A stretch of DNA of 64,000 nt, from assembly GCF_001205715.1 (NCBI RefSeq), contig NZ_AQQZ01000002.1, forward strand, positions 553,501 through 617,500, in the 5' to 3' direction. Positions 34,604-44,845 of the stretch are shown one piece after another. The DNA comes from Pseudaestuariivita atlantica (GTDB lineage: Bacteria > Pseudomonadota > Alphaproteobacteria > Rhodobacterales > Rhodobacteraceae). Position numbers and translations under genes: made by a program. Positions within the stretch are counted from its first letter, which is position 1; the number at the start of each line of letters is the position of its first letter. The notes below the pieces were generated by a model. The model saw only the letters and a list, made by a program, of their open reading frames with translations, searched no databases and was not told the DNA's origin.

Positions 34604-36124
34604 CTAGCGCTGCAACTCCTTGGCCAGCCGCACGCAGTTTCGTCCATCCGCCTTCGCCTCGTACAGGGCTTCGTCGGCAGCGCTGATCAGGTCCTGCGGC
34701 AAGGGTCCGCATGTCGGGAAGACGGCGATGCCGGACGATACCGTGACCGTTGGCAGCGTGCCGCCGCCATAGCGCAGTTCGACCGCCTCGATCCCCGCGC
34801 GCAGCCGCTCTGCGGCGTCCTGCGCGGCCTCCAACCCGCCATGGGGGAGCAGCAGCGCGAATTCTTCCCCGCCGAACCGGCAGGGCACCTCTTCACCGGG
34901 AAACAGTTCGGACAATTGCTGGCCGATGGCGCGCAGCACCATGTCGCCGGCGTCGTGGCCGTGGTTGTCGTTGAACGACTTGAACTTGTCCGCGTCGAAC
35001 GCGATCAGCGCGCATTCGTGACCCTTGCGGTCGGCATGCGCGATCGCGTTGCGCATCGCGTCGAGGAAATAGCGCCGGTTGTAAAGCCCCGTCAGCGGAT
35101 CGCGGGTCGACTGGTCGCGCAACTCGTCGCGCAGTTTCACGTTGGCGATGGCGAGGCTGACATGCTCGCTCACCTGCATCGCGAAGGCGTGTTCATCGAC
35201 CACGCCGCAATCGTCATCCATCGTGTCGAACCGGATATGCATCAGGCCCACCGTGTCGCCATGCGCGATGATCGGCAGGCACAGATAGGTGTCCGAGGGC
35301 GGTTCGAGGTGCTGGTCGCTCACGTGATCGCAGGTGAAGCTGATCGCGTCCTGCGCATAGGCATAGGCCCGGCCACGGCGCAGCGCCCAGCAACTGTCGG
35401 GCGCGATGTGGTCGTGCAGGGGCGCCTCACCCCACCCGCAGGCGCCATCCAGCACGTCGCGACTGTTGGAATAGACATACAACTCGCCCACCGATCCTTT
35501 CAGCGTCCGGTCCATGAAGGTGCGCACGATCAGGAACAGTTCGTCCAGCGATTTGCAGGTCTGAAGCCATTCATCCAGTTCGGCGATGATCTTCGCCTCT
35601 TTCTGGCGGGCCTGCTGCTCGGTCAATGCCGTGCGGGCCTGTTCGTGGGCGCGATCCGCCTGCCGCTTGGCAAGGGCCAGTTCCGCCTCGGCGCGCTTGG
35701 CCTTGGTGATGTCGGTGAAGGTCACAACGGAGCCGCCGCCGCGCACGGGGCGCACGTTGGTCGCGACCGTGCGGCCCGATGGCAGCTTGCGTTCGGCGGC
35801 AAAGGGCTTGCCGTCGGCAAACCGCGCTTCCGCCTCGTTTGCGCGTTCCGCCGTCATTTCGTTCCGTTCCACGGCGGCGGCGAGGAAATCGGAACGCCGC
35901 GTGCCAACCTTCAGGTCGGCTTTCGACAGTTCCAGCACCTCGAAGATGCGCGTGTTGTGCATCACGCATTCGCCGCTGCGCGACCACACGATGATGCCCT
36001 GCTCCATCGAATAGACGACTTCCTTGTTCCAGTCCGTCGTGTCCGTACCGCGCGCCGCCCTGGCGGATGTGCCGGGCGTGTCGGGAATCACCAGTTCCTC
36101 GACCGCGCTTGCCTGTTTCGTCAT
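34604..36124 (-). CDS. Diguanylate cyclase with PAS and GAF sensor domains
   Basis: 506 residues, cytoplasmic. An N-terminal PAS-like domain (YSMEQGIIVWSRSGECVMHN), a coiled-coil linker rich in Ala/Glu/Arg, a GAF domain (about residues 190-335) and a C-terminal GGDEF domain with DPLTGLYNRRYF and the active-site FGGEEFALLL. The bases before GGEEF encode PGEEVPCRF rather than an RxxD inhibitory site, so product feedback at the I-site is probably absent. The ATG at 36124 has GGGGCAG upstream. Convergent with phnM, stops nearly touching. Confidence 0.9.
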   Translation of the reverse strand: MTKQASAVEELVIPDTPGTSARAARGTDTTDWNKEVVYSMEQGIIVWSRSGECVMHNTRIFEVLELSKADLKVGTRRSDFLAAAVERNEMTAERANEAEARFADGKPFAAERKLPSGRTVATNVRPVRGGGSVVTFTDITKAKRAEAELALAKRQADRAHEQARTALTEQQARQKEAKIIAELDEWLQTCKSLDELFLIVRTFMDRTLKGSVGELYVYSNSRDVLDGACGWGEAPLHDHIAPDSCWALRRGRAYAYAQDAISFTCDHVSDQHLEPPSDTYLCLPIIAHGDTVGLMHIRFDTMDDDCGVVDEHAFAMQVSEHVSLAIANVKLRDELRDQSTRDPLTGLYNRRYFLDAMRNAIAHADRKGHECALIAFDADKFKSFNDNHGHDAGDMVLRAIGQQLSELFPGEEVPCRFGGEEFALLLPHGGLEAAQDAAERLRAGIEAVELRYGGGTLPTVTVSSGIAVFPTCGPLPQDLISAADEALYEAKADGRNCVRLAKELQR

Positions 36125-36297
36125 CTGCTGCCCCTGATCGGACTGCCCCAACCCACGGCGCGGACCATCGCGGGCAAGTGTTAACGCCCGCCTAAACGGG
36201 CCATCGCGTTTATGGACAAAGCAACTAAACCCCGTCGCGGTCTGGACATCCGCGCGTCAATCGTGTGAACCGGCGCGCGAGCATGAGGACATCCGCG

Positions 36298-37623
36298 ATG
36301 ACCACCACCCGTTTCGCCCCGTCGCCCACGGGCTACCTGCATATCGGCAACCTGCGCGCCGCGCTGTTCAACTGGCTGATCGCGCGCAAGGCGGGCGGCA
36401 CCTTCGTCCTGCGCATCGACGACACCGATCCCGAGCGGTCGAAGGAAAGCTATGTCGACGCGATCCGCGAAGACCTCGAATGGCTGGGCCTGACCTGGGA
36501 CCGGATGGAGCGGCAGTCTCAGCGGCTCGACCGCTACGAGGCCGCCGCCGATCGCCTGCGCGAGATGGGCCGCTTCTACGAGGCGTTCGAAACGCCGACC
36601 GAACTGGACCTCAAGCGCAAGAAGCAGCTCAACATGGGCAAGCCGCCGGTCTATGACCGCGCCGCGCTGGCGCTGAGCGATGCCGAGCGTGACGCGCTGC
36701 GGGGCGAACGCGGACAGGGCGTCTGGCGCTTCAAGCTCGACCGGGAGCGGATCGAGTGGGTGGACGGCATCATGGGGCCGATCTCCATCGACGCGGCGTC
36801 GGTGTCGGACCCGGTGCTGATCCGGCAGGACGGGCAGTTCCTTTACACGCTGGCCTCGGTCGTCGACGATATCGAGATGGGCGTGACCCATGTCGTGCGC
36901 GGATCGGACCACGTGACCAACACCGCGACCCAGATCCAGATGATCGAGGCGCTGGGCGGGCAGGTACCGCAATTCGCGCACCACTCGCTGCTGACCGGCC
37001 CGCAGGGCGAGGCGCTGTCGAAGCGGCTGGGCACGCTCAGTCTGCGCGACCTGCGCGCCCGCGGGGTCGAGCCGATGGCGATCCTGAGCCACATGGCGCG
37101 GCTGGGGTCGAGCGACCCGATCGAGCTGCGCGCCAGCCACGACGAGCTGATCGAGGGGTTCGAGATCGGGCATTTCGGCACCGCACCCACCAAGTTCGAC
37201 GAGGCCGACCTCGACCCGCTGAGTGCGCGGCATCTTGGCGGTCTGGCACTGGCGGACGTGGCGGGTGACCTCGACGCGGCGGGCGTGCCGGCGGACAGGC
37301 AGGCGCAGGTCTGGGACGTGATCCGCGAGAACCTGCACACGCGGGCCGACATCGCGCGGTGGTGGCGGATCATGCAGGAGGGCGCGGACCCGGTGATCGA
37401 CGCCGAGGATGCCGATTTCGTGGCCGAGGCGATGGCCCTGCTGCCCGAACCGCCGTTCACCGACGCGACGTGGTCGGAATGGACCGGCGCGGTCAAGGCG
37501 CAGACGGGCCGCAAGGGGCGCGGATTGTTCATGCCGCTGCGCAAGGCCCTGACCGGTCAGGCGCATGGGCCCGACATGGGTGCGCTGATGCCGCTTCTGT
37601 CCAAGGTTCGCGCAAAAGCCTGA
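36298..37623 (+). CDS. gltX: Glutamyl-tRNA synthetase (second alphaproteobacterial type)
   Basis: 441 residues, class I synthetase. The HIGH-type motif reads PTGYLHIGNLRAALFNW and the KMSKS-equivalent is EALSKRLGTLSL; both lie at normal distances. The full catalytic domain and an anticodon-binding domain are present, so it is not the short GluQ. Alphaproteobacteria frequently have two GltX paralogues, and the shortened length with ALSKR rather than KLSKRHG suggests the second type. Whether it charges tRNA-Glu or tRNA-Gln is not evident. The ATG at 36298 follows GAGGACATCC. Confidence 0.93.
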   Translation: MTTTRFAPSPTGYLHIGNLRAALFNWLIARKAGGTFVLRIDDTDPERSKESYVDAIREDLEWLGLTWDRMERQSQRLDRYEAAADRLREMGRFYEAFETPTELDLKRKKQLNMGKPPVYDRAALALSDAERDALRGERGQGVWRFKLDRERIEWVDGIMGPISIDAASVSDPVLIRQDGQFLYTLASVVDDIEMGVTHVVRGSDHVTNTATQIQMIEALGGQVPQFAHHSLLTGPQGEALSKRLGTLSLRDLRARGVEPMAILSHMARLGSSDPIELRASHDELIEGFEIGHFGTAPTKFDEADLDPLSARHLGGLALADVAGDLDAAGVPADRQAQVWDVIRENLHTRADIARWWRIMQEGADPVIDAEDADFVAEAMALLPEPPFTDATWSEWTGAVKAQTGRKGRGLFMPLRKALTGQAHGPDMGALMPLLSKVRAKA

Positions 37624-37643
37624 CCTTGCATGCGCGTCCGGCG

Positions 37644-37669
37644 CAGGTCGGATGATATCATCCGACCTG
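37644..37669. repeat. Perfect 26-base palindrome of the TAGGTCGG family
   Basis: CAGGTCGGATGATATC followed by its mirror, ATCCGACCTG overall, is identical to its own reverse complement over 26 bases. The AGGTCGGATG arm matches the half-element at 51961-51986. It lies 20 bases after gltX and may form the transcript end between gltX and the MATE gene. Confidence 0.8.
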
Positions 37670-37736
37670 CCTGACCACCGTGCTGGTCATGTGGCGCGAT
37701 CTGTGCGTAGCCTTTCGCCAGCGAAAGGGGCGCGCC

Positions 37737-39128
37737 ATGGCGGAACAGGCCAAGTTTCTCGAAGGATCGCTGTTGCGGCACGTGACGGTGATGTCGCTGA
37801 CGGCCTCGGTCGGGTTGATGGCGATCTTCGTGGTCGATTTCGTCGACATGATCTTCATCGGGATGCTGGGTCAGCCGGCGCTCGCCGCCGCGGTCGGGTA
37901 TGCCGGCGCGATCCTGTTCTTCACCACGTCTTTCGCGATCGGCATGGCGATTGCCGCCGGGGCGCTGGTGGCGCGTGCGCTGGGCGCGGGGGACGCGGAA
38001 CGCGCGCGGACGGTGGCGACGAACGCGCTCGTCTACGGCGCGCTGGTCGGCGTGGTCTTTGCCGTCGCGGTCTGGCTGAACCTTGCGCCCCTCGTGCGGC
38101 TGCTCGGAGCGTCGGGAGAGACCGAAACGCTGGCGGTGTCCTACCTTGCGATCATCGTGCCGACGCTGCCGATCCTGATGGCGGCCATGGTGGGCGGTGC
38201 GATCCTGCGGGCGCATGGCGACGCACGTCGCGCCATGATGGCGACGATCTGGGGCGGGGTGGTCAATGCCGCGCTCGACCCGATCTTCATCTTCGCTCTC
38301 GGGCTGGGACTGAACGGGGCGGCGCTGGCCTCGGTCGCGGCGCGGATCACGATCGCGGTGATGTCGCTGCGTCCGGTCGTGCAGGTCTATGACGGGATCG
38401 CCCCGGTCCGGACGGGGCCGCTGATCCGCGATGCAAGCCCGGTCTTCGCCATCGCGCTGCCCGCGATCCTGACACAGCTCGCAACGCCGGTGGGGCAGGC
38501 ATACGTGACGCGGGCGATGGCGGAATTCGGCGAACAGGCGGTTGCGGGCATGGCCGTGGTCGGGCGCCTGACGCCGGTGGCCTTCGGGGTGATATTCGCC
38601 CTGTCCGGCGCGGTCGGCCCCATCATCGGGCAGAACGCGGGCGCGGGGCTGACGGGCCGGGTGCGCACCGCGTTCCGGGACGCGCTTATCTTCACCGCGA
38701 TCGTCGTGGTGATCGTCTCAAGCCTTCTGTTCCTGCTGCGCGCGCCGATCGCGGCGCTGTTCGCGCTGGAGGGAGAGGCGCTGGCGCTGGTCTACCTGTT
38801 CTGCGGCCCGCTGGCGCTGGTGTTCTTCTTTAATGGCGGCCTGTTCGTCGCCAATGCCGCGTTCAACAACCTCCAGCATCCCTATTACTCGACATGGCTG
38901 AACTGGGGGCGGCACACGCTGGGCACGATACCCTTCGTGATGCTGGGCGCATGGGCACTGGGTGCGCCGGGCGTGCTGATCGGGCAGGCGGCTGGGGGCG
39001 TGATCTTCGGCACGGTCGCCTTGCTGCTGGCGCTGCGCGTGATCGCCAGCGAACCGGGCAGCCCCGGCCCGTCGCCGTTCCAGCGTATGGCTCGGCACCT
39101 GTCGCTGTTTCACTCCAGACCGCATTGA
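37737..39128 (+). CDS. MATE-family efflux transporter
   Basis: 463 residues, about twelve membrane segments in two six-helix MatE halves (SVGLMAIFVVDFVDMIFIG near the start; AILTQLATPVGQAYVTRAMAE opening the second half). MATE proteins export cationic or drug-like compounds with sodium or proton exchange. The ATG at 37737 has GAAAGGGGC upstream; the open frame extends to 37680 but overlaps the palindrome-adjacent leader. The next gene overlaps its stop. Confidence 0.88.
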   Translation: MAEQAKFLEGSLLRHVTVMSLTASVGLMAIFVVDFVDMIFIGMLGQPALAAAVGYAGAILFFTTSFAIGMAIAAGALVARALGAGDAERARTVATNALVYGALVGVVFAVAVWLNLAPLVRLLGASGETETLAVSYLAIIVPTLPILMAAMVGGAILRAHGDARRAMMATIWGGVVNAALDPIFIFALGLGLNGAALASVAARITIAVMSLRPVVQVYDGIAPVRTGPLIRDASPVFAIALPAILTQLATPVGQAYVTRAMAEFGEQAVAGMAVVGRLTPVAFGVIFALSGAVGPIIGQNAGAGLTGRVRTAFRDALIFTAIVVVIVSSLLFLLRAPIAALFALEGEALALVYLFCGPLALVFFFNGGLFVANAAFNNLQHPYYSTWLNWGRHTLGTIPFVMLGAWALGAPGVLIGQAAGGVIFGTVALLLALRVIASEPGSPGPSPFQRMARHLSLFHSRPH

Positions 39129-39577
39129 CCGGCCTGCCCGCCGATATGCCCGACGCCGTCGCACGAGCCTTTGCCCGGTTCGAACCGGCTGACCGCAGCG
39201 CGCTTTTGGCGATCCGCCGGGTGATCTTCGAAGAGGCGTCACTGATCCCCGAACTGGGCGGAGTGACGGAAACGCTCAAATGGGGAGAGCCGTCCTACGC
39301 GCCGGTTGTGCCGCGCACCGGGTCGCCGATCCGGCTGGGCCTGGCGAAGGCGGGCGGCGTCGCGGTTTTCGCCCACTGCCAGACATCGCTGATCGCGGAT
39401 TTCCGGCACCTCATGGGTGCGCGGTTTGCCTATGACGGGTCACGCGCGGTCCTTGCGGGGCAGGGAGCGCACATTCCGGACGATCTGCGCCCGCTGATCC
39501 GCGCGGCGCTCACCTATCACAAGCCGTCCCTGCGCGGTCAGACGCGGATGCGGGCGACCCCCAGCCGGTCAAGCTGA
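39125..39577 (+). CDS. DUF1801 (YdhG-like) domain protein
   Basis: About 150 residues. The FEPADRSALLAIRRVIFEEA start and TLKWGEPSYAPV core are typical of DUF1801/YdhG-type proteins, with a TYHKPSLRG tail. Function unknown. The start is uncertain: a TTG at 39125 overlaps the MATE stop (TTGA), while an ATG at 39146 would shorten it by seven residues; neither has a clear ribosome site. Its last 40 bases overlap the convergent gamma-glutamylcyclotransferase-like gene. Confidence 0.72.
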   Translation: MTGLPADMPDAVARAFARFEPADRSALLAIRRVIFEEASLIPELGGVTETLKWGEPSYAPVVPRTGSPIRLGLAKAGGVAVFAHCQTSLIADFRHLMGARFAYDGSRAVLAGQGAHIPDDLRPLIRAALTYHKPSLRGQTRMRATPSRSS

Positions 39578-40089
39578 GCATCCACAAGGGCCTGCGTGTC
39601 CGGCGTGTGGGCTTGGTGGCGCGGGTAGCGCGGTGCCGCGCGGTCGTCGAGAACCGGCACGTCCCAGCCCGTCGTCGTGTCGAAGAAGCGCAGCGCGCTG
39701 TCCACGCCGCCCCGGTCGGCAAAGCCCTGGATGACCACGTCGAGATAGCTGAGAAGGATCGGCCGGGTCGCGTCCTGCGCGGGGGCGAGGCCGGGCGTGG
39801 TATAGATCGCTACCGGGCCGATGAGGCCAAGATCACCCGCGACCTCGGCCCGGACATACCCGCTTTCCCGTTCGTCCAGTGCCCGCCAGTCGCCGCCGGG
39901 CACGGCGCAGACAAGGCCGCCGATGGCGACGCCGGGCGCGGGCCGTGCGCTCAGGAACGTCACGCTCCGGTCCGGCGTCTGCACCCAGACGCGCTCCCAC
40001 CCCGCCGCCTCGGCATCGCCGGTGACGGGGTAGTCGTGGGTGCGGGTGTTGACGAGGCTTCCGAAGCCGAAAAAGCGCGGGTTGGTCAT
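39538..40089 (-). CDS. Gamma-glutamylcyclotransferase-like protein
   Basis: 183 residues. The start FFGFGSLVN is the YGSL-type substrate loop of the AIG2/gamma-glutamylcyclotransferase fold, and LDERESGYVRAEV contains the conserved glutamate region. Enzymes of this fold convert gamma-glutamyl amino acids to 5-oxoproline, relevant to glutathione turnover, but substrate is not proven. The 3' end overlaps the convergent DUF1801 gene by 40 bases. Divergent from the second MATE gene. Confidence 0.78.
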   Translation of the reverse strand: MTNPRFFGFGSLVNTRTHDYPVTGDAEAAGWERVWVQTPDRSVTFLSARPAPGVAIGGLVCAVPGGDWRALDERESGYVRAEVAGDLGLIGPVAIYTTPGLAPAQDATRPILLSYLDVVIQGFADRGGVDSALRFFDTTTGWDVPVLDDRAAPRYPRHQAHTPDTQALVDAQLDRLGVARIRV

Positions 40090-40170
40090 GCCGCCCGTGA
40101 TCGCAGGCCGCGCGGCCTATCGCAAGCGGGCGGGATTGCCAAACGGTCGCGCCACCCCTAATGCGGCGGC

Positions 40171-41517
40171 ATGCAACACAGGATGAGCTACCCCCAGCAC
40201 GCGCGCGCGGTGCTTGTGCTTGGCCTGCCGCTGGTCGGCGGGCACCTTGCGCAATTCGCGGTCCAGTTGGTCGATACGATCATGCTGGGCTGGTACGCCG
40301 TCGAGGCGCTGGCGGCGCAGGTCCTCGCCGGATCGCTCTACTTCGTGCTCTTCATCGTGGGCTCGGGCTTTGCCTGGGCGGTGGTGCCGATGGTCGCCTC
40401 GGCCCATGCGCAGGAGGACGAGGTGCAGGTCCGGCGGGTGACGCGCATGGGGCTCTGGATCTCGGTCCTGTTCGGGGTGGCGTGCCTGCCGGTCTTCTGG
40501 TTCTCGGCCCCTGTCCTGCGGGCGCTGGGGCAGGAAGAGGCGCTGGCCCGGCTTGGCCAGGACTACCTGCGCGTGATGGGGTTCGCGATCCTGCCGCATC
40601 TCGTGATCATGGTCATGAAAAGCTACCTGTCGGCGCTGGAGCGCACACAGATCGTTCTGTGGCTGTCGGTGGGCGGTGCGCTGCTGAACGGGGTGTTGAA
40701 CTGGATCCTGATCTTCGGCCGCTGGGGCGCGCCGGAGCTGGGAATCGCCGGGGCGGGGTGGGCATCGCTGATCACGGCGATTGCAACCGTCGCCGCCGTC
40801 ACCGTCTATGCCGCGCGCATCCTGCCCGAACATGCGCTTTTCCAGCGCATCTGGCGCCCGGATCCGGAGGCGTTCTGGCGTGTCGTCCGACTGGGCCTGC
40901 CCATCGGCGGCACGAGCCTTGCCGAAACCGGGCTGTTCGCGGCCTCGGCCCTGATGGTCGGCTGGCTGGGCACGGTGCCGCTGGCCGCGCATGGCATCGC
41001 GCTGCAGGTCGCCAGTGCCACCTTCATGATCCATCTCGGGCTGGCCAACGCCGCGACGATCCGGGTGGGCAATGCGCATGGGCGCAACGACACGCCGCAC
41101 CTGGCGCGCGGCGCGGTGACGGTGCTGGTGATCTCGGGCATTGTCGCCACGCTCACCATCGCGCTGTTCGTACTGGTGCCACGCCCGATCCTGTCGCTGT
41201 TCCTCGACCCGGCAGAGCCCGACCGGCTGGCCATCCTCGCGCTGGGCGTGGGGCTGATGGCGATGGCGGGGCTGTTCCAGCTTGCCGATGGCGGGCAGGT
41301 GGTGGCGCTGGGCCTGTTGCGCGGGGTGCAGGACACGCGGATGCCGATGGTCATTGCCGCGATCAGCTACTGGGGGATCGGTATGCCCGCCTCTTACCTG
41401 CTCGGCTTCACGTTCGGCTTCGGGGCCATGGGCGTCTGGGCGGGGCTGGTCGTGGGGCTGATGGCGGCGGCCATCCTGCTGCTGATGCGGTTCCGCTGGA
41501 TGCTGGCGCGGCTTTAG
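40171..41517 (+). CDS. MATE-family efflux transporter (NorM-like)
   Basis: 448 residues with two MatE halves (LVLGLPLVGGHLAQFAVQLVDTIMLGWY at the start split by a loop; GLPIGGTSLAETGLFAASALMVG opening the second). The LADGGQVVALGLLRGVQDTRMP segment is characteristic of NorM-type members. Separate in sequence from the MATE gene at 37737, so not a recent duplicate. ATG at 40171 is taken; an in-frame ATG at 40183 with ACAGG before it is also possible. Confidence 0.9.
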   Translation: MQHRMSYPQHARAVLVLGLPLVGGHLAQFAVQLVDTIMLGWYAVEALAAQVLAGSLYFVLFIVGSGFAWAVVPMVASAHAQEDEVQVRRVTRMGLWISVLFGVACLPVFWFSAPVLRALGQEEALARLGQDYLRVMGFAILPHLVIMVMKSYLSALERTQIVLWLSVGGALLNGVLNWILIFGRWGAPELGIAGAGWASLITAIATVAAVTVYAARILPEHALFQRIWRPDPEAFWRVVRLGLPIGGTSLAETGLFAASALMVGWLGTVPLAAHGIALQVASATFMIHLGLANAATIRVGNAHGRNDTPHLARGAVTVLVISGIVATLTIALFVLVPRPILSLFLDPAEPDRLAILALGVGLMAMAGLFQLADGGQVVALGLLRGVQDTRMPMVIAAISYWGIGMPASYLLGFTFGFGAMGVWAGLVVGLMAAAILLLMRFRWMLARL

Positions 41518-41523
41518 GCGCTG

Positions 41524-41916
41524 TCATTTCAGCCGGTCGGCCTTCTTGCGGACCAGCACCGTGCGCAGGTCATGCATCGCCAGCAGAAGGGCATCGGTGA
41601 CCTCGTCCAGCTGGTCGGGCGTGGCGCGGGACTGCGCCCAGTGCGCCGTGGTGTTGAGGTAGTCGATCGCGCGGTGGATGTCGTCGATGTCGCGCAGGGC
41701 CAGCAAGGCCTGCCGCTTGTGCATCCAGGCGGTGATCTCGTCCATGTCGCGCTGCGACAGCCGGGTCTGGCCGTGCGGCTTGATCTCGGACTTGTTGAGG
41801 TTGACGACCGCGATCTGGTCAAGCTCGATCCGGCGCTGCCGGTTCTCGGTATCGACGCGGAACACGAAGGCGCCGTTTTCGCGGATGCGGAAATAGTATT
41901 CGGGCAGTTCTGCCAT
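41524..41916 (-). CDS. Conserved hypothetical protein, 130 residues
   Basis: Begins MAELPEYYFRIRENGAFVFR and continues with DTENRQRRIELDQIAVVNLN, a helix-rich middle with RDMDEITAWMHKRQALLALRDID and a C-terminal basic tail. No signal, no membrane segment, no catalytic motif that I can recognise. The charged, heptad-like middle suggests a helical bundle. Convergent with MATE, with 6 bases between stops; a separate unit upstream of the Popeye-like gene. Confidence 0.65.
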   Translation of the reverse strand: MAELPEYYFRIRENGAFVFRVDTENRQRRIELDQIAVVNLNKSEIKPHGQTRLSQRDMDEITAWMHKRQALLALRDIDDIHRAIDYLNTTAHWAQSRATPDQLDEVTDALLLAMHDLRTVLVRKKADRLK

Positions 41917-41995
41917 GCCGGTTCCTCAACCTGATCCTTGCGCCGACCCTAGTGTCTTCTGCGTCCGGGAGGAATTGCCGATTTGCCGCGCGGCG

Positions 41996-42700
41996 TCAGG
42001 CGGCGGGTTCCGGCGCGGGGCCGGGCGCGACCCGCAGGCGGCGCGGCGCGACGGCGACGCTGACCTTGCGTGCCACGTCCCGTGATACCGCGGCCTCGAA
42101 TGCGAGGCGCAGGCGCGGCTTCTGGCGCAGCGCGTCAAGGTCGGCGCGGTCCCAGCTGACGAGCTCGGTGCCTTCCGGCACGGTGGCCGACGCCGCCGCC
42201 GGCTGGTCGAGGACATAGCTCACCTCGCCGAAGAACCAGCCTTCGGGCATGTTGAACCGCTCGCCCTCCTTGTCGACGACGGCATGGCCGGACACCAGGA
42301 ACACAACGCGCGGCGCGGGCACGCCAAGGGTCGCGATGGCCTCTTGCGTGTCGGTCACGTAGCGTTTGCCGCGCGCCATGATCGCGCGGAAATCGCCGGG
42401 CGGCACGTGCGAGAAATGGGTGCGGTACAGGTCCTGGTGCGCCCGCGGTACCGCGTATTTCGAACGCTGCCACAGCAGGCTGAACAGGCCGAACAGGTTC
42501 GCCGCCCCCATCGCCAGCGACATGTAGATCGCGCCCCATAACGGCTGGTCGGCGGCGGTGGCGTAGTAGAGGATGTAAAGCACGGTGCCGACCGTCACCC
42601 AGAGCCGCAGCACGACCTGGTTGATGATCACGTATCCCAGCACGAAACTGAGCCCCGCAAGGTAGACGAGCAATTCGGTTTCGACGATCCAGTCCCACAT
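41996..42700 (-). CDS. Popeye-like membrane protein with cyclic-nucleotide-binding fold
   Basis: 234 residues. Three hydrophobic helices at the N-terminus (ELLVYLAGLSFVLGYVII, LWVTVGTVLYILYY, AIYMSLAMGAANLFGLF) are followed by a cytoplasmic domain with VVFLVSGHAVVDKEGERF and MPEGWFFGEVSYVLDQ, the beta-roll pattern of cNMP-binding/Popeye domains. It keeps the GE of the phosphate-binding cassette but lacks the following arginine-alanine pair of CRP. Ligand therefore uncertain. The ATG at 42700 has GGGAGCG upstream. Confidence 0.72.
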   Translation of the reverse strand: MWDWIVETELLVYLAGLSFVLGYVIINQVVLRLWVTVGTVLYILYYATAADQPLWGAIYMSLAMGAANLFGLFSLLWQRSKYAVPRAHQDLYRTHFSHVPPGDFRAIMARGKRYVTDTQEAIATLGVPAPRVVFLVSGHAVVDKEGERFNMPEGWFFGEVSYVLDQPAAASATVPEGTELVSWDRADLDALRQKPRLRLAFEAAVSRDVARKVSVAVAPRRLRVAPGPAPEPAA

Positions 42701-42794
42701 GACGCGCTCCCGCCCGGTTACGAAAACGGACGCTGGCACGGCAAGCCGCTTGCTGCCAAGGAAAAATGTTGGTCGCGGGCCGCGGTGACGCGGT

Positions 42795-44021
<1,227 letters not shown>

Positions 44022-44084
44022 CTAGAGGCCTGCATAAAGTTGCGCGCATAAGCCCGCAATCAATAGATCGAAGGAATGCCCTCC

Positions 44085-44483
44085 ATGACCGAACAGGATT
44101 TCGACTGGTACGGACCGGATGCCGCCACCTTCGGCGATCGCGTGTCCGGCGCGCGCCAGGCCGTGGGCATGACGCAGGAAGACCTCGCCGCGCGACTGGG
44201 CATCAAGCTCAAGACGCTGCAGGGCTGGGAAAACGACCTGTCCGAACCCCGCGCCAACCGGCTGTCGATGCTGTCGGGCGTGCTGAACGTGTCGATCTCG
44301 TGGCTGCTGACCGGGGAGGGCGAGGGGCTGGACGCGCCCGACGTCGCGGTCTCCCCGGATCCCGAAATGACCGATATCCTTGCGGAAATGCGGGAGATGA
44401 AGGCGCAGATGCTGCGCACGGCAGAGCGTATCGGCCGGCTGGAAAAACGCCTGCGATCCGCCGCGCCCGGCCAGCCTGTATGA
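44085..44483 (+). CDS. XRE-family helix-turn-helix regulator
   Basis: 132 residues. The HTH spans about residues 17-70: FGDRVSGARQAVGMTQEDLAARLGIK followed by LQGWENDLSEPRANRLSMLSGVLNVS (the WENDLSEP turn is typical). A coiled-coil C-terminus (MREMKAQMLRTAERIGRLEKRL) should mediate dimerisation. The ATG at 44085 is preferred since AAGGAA lies at the right distance, whereas an ATG at 44076 would sit directly on it. Its stop overlaps the sdhE start (ATGA), so it is co-translated with an SDH assembly factor. Confidence 0.88.
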   Translation: MTEQDFDWYGPDAATFGDRVSGARQAVGMTQEDLAARLGIKLKTLQGWENDLSEPRANRLSMLSGVLNVSISWLLTGEGEGLDAPDVAVSPDPEMTDILAEMREMKAQMLRTAERIGRLEKRLRSAAPGQPV

Positions 44484-44749
44484 CGGAACCTCGGGACATC
44501 CGCCTCAAGCGGCTCGCCATGCGGTCGATGCGCCGGGGGATCAAGGAAATGGACGTGATCCTGTCGGGTTACGCCGCCGCGCGCCTGCCCGGCATGTCCG
44601 ATCCCGCGCTGGACACCTATGACGGCCTGTTGAGCGAGAATGACCACGATCTTTATGCCTGGGTCTGCGGCACGGCGACGCCGCCGGCGCCGCTGGCCGA
44701 CCTGATCGCGGACATCCGCGACTGGATTTCCGTTAACCAACGGACTTAG
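44480..44749 (+). CDS. sdhE: Succinate dehydrogenase assembly factor 2 (FAD assembly factor)
   Basis: 89 residues with RLKRLAMRSMRRGIKEMDVIL and a following YDGLLSENDHDLYAWVCG. The RGxxEMD signature is the conserved core of SdhE/SDH5 (DUF339/YgfY), which promotes covalent FAD attachment to SdhA. The start overlaps the XRE regulator by 4 bases. No sdh genes are in the window. Confidence 0.93.
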   Translation: MTEPRDIRLKRLAMRSMRRGIKEMDVILSGYAAARLPGMSDPALDTYDGLLSENDHDLYAWVCGTATPPAPLADLIADIRDWISVNQRT

Positions 44750-44845
44750 TTCGCTTTTTATCCGAACTCCGCGCGTTTTAACCGATTATTGGCGTTTGCC
44801 TTGTTAGGTGCCTGTCAACGGCAGCTTTGGGCGGAGACACATTAG

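Noticed and set aside
37737-41517. Two MATE genes as a recent tandem duplication
   Set aside because: The proteins differ throughout, including at their ends, and are separated by unrelated genes; they are distinct subfamilies.
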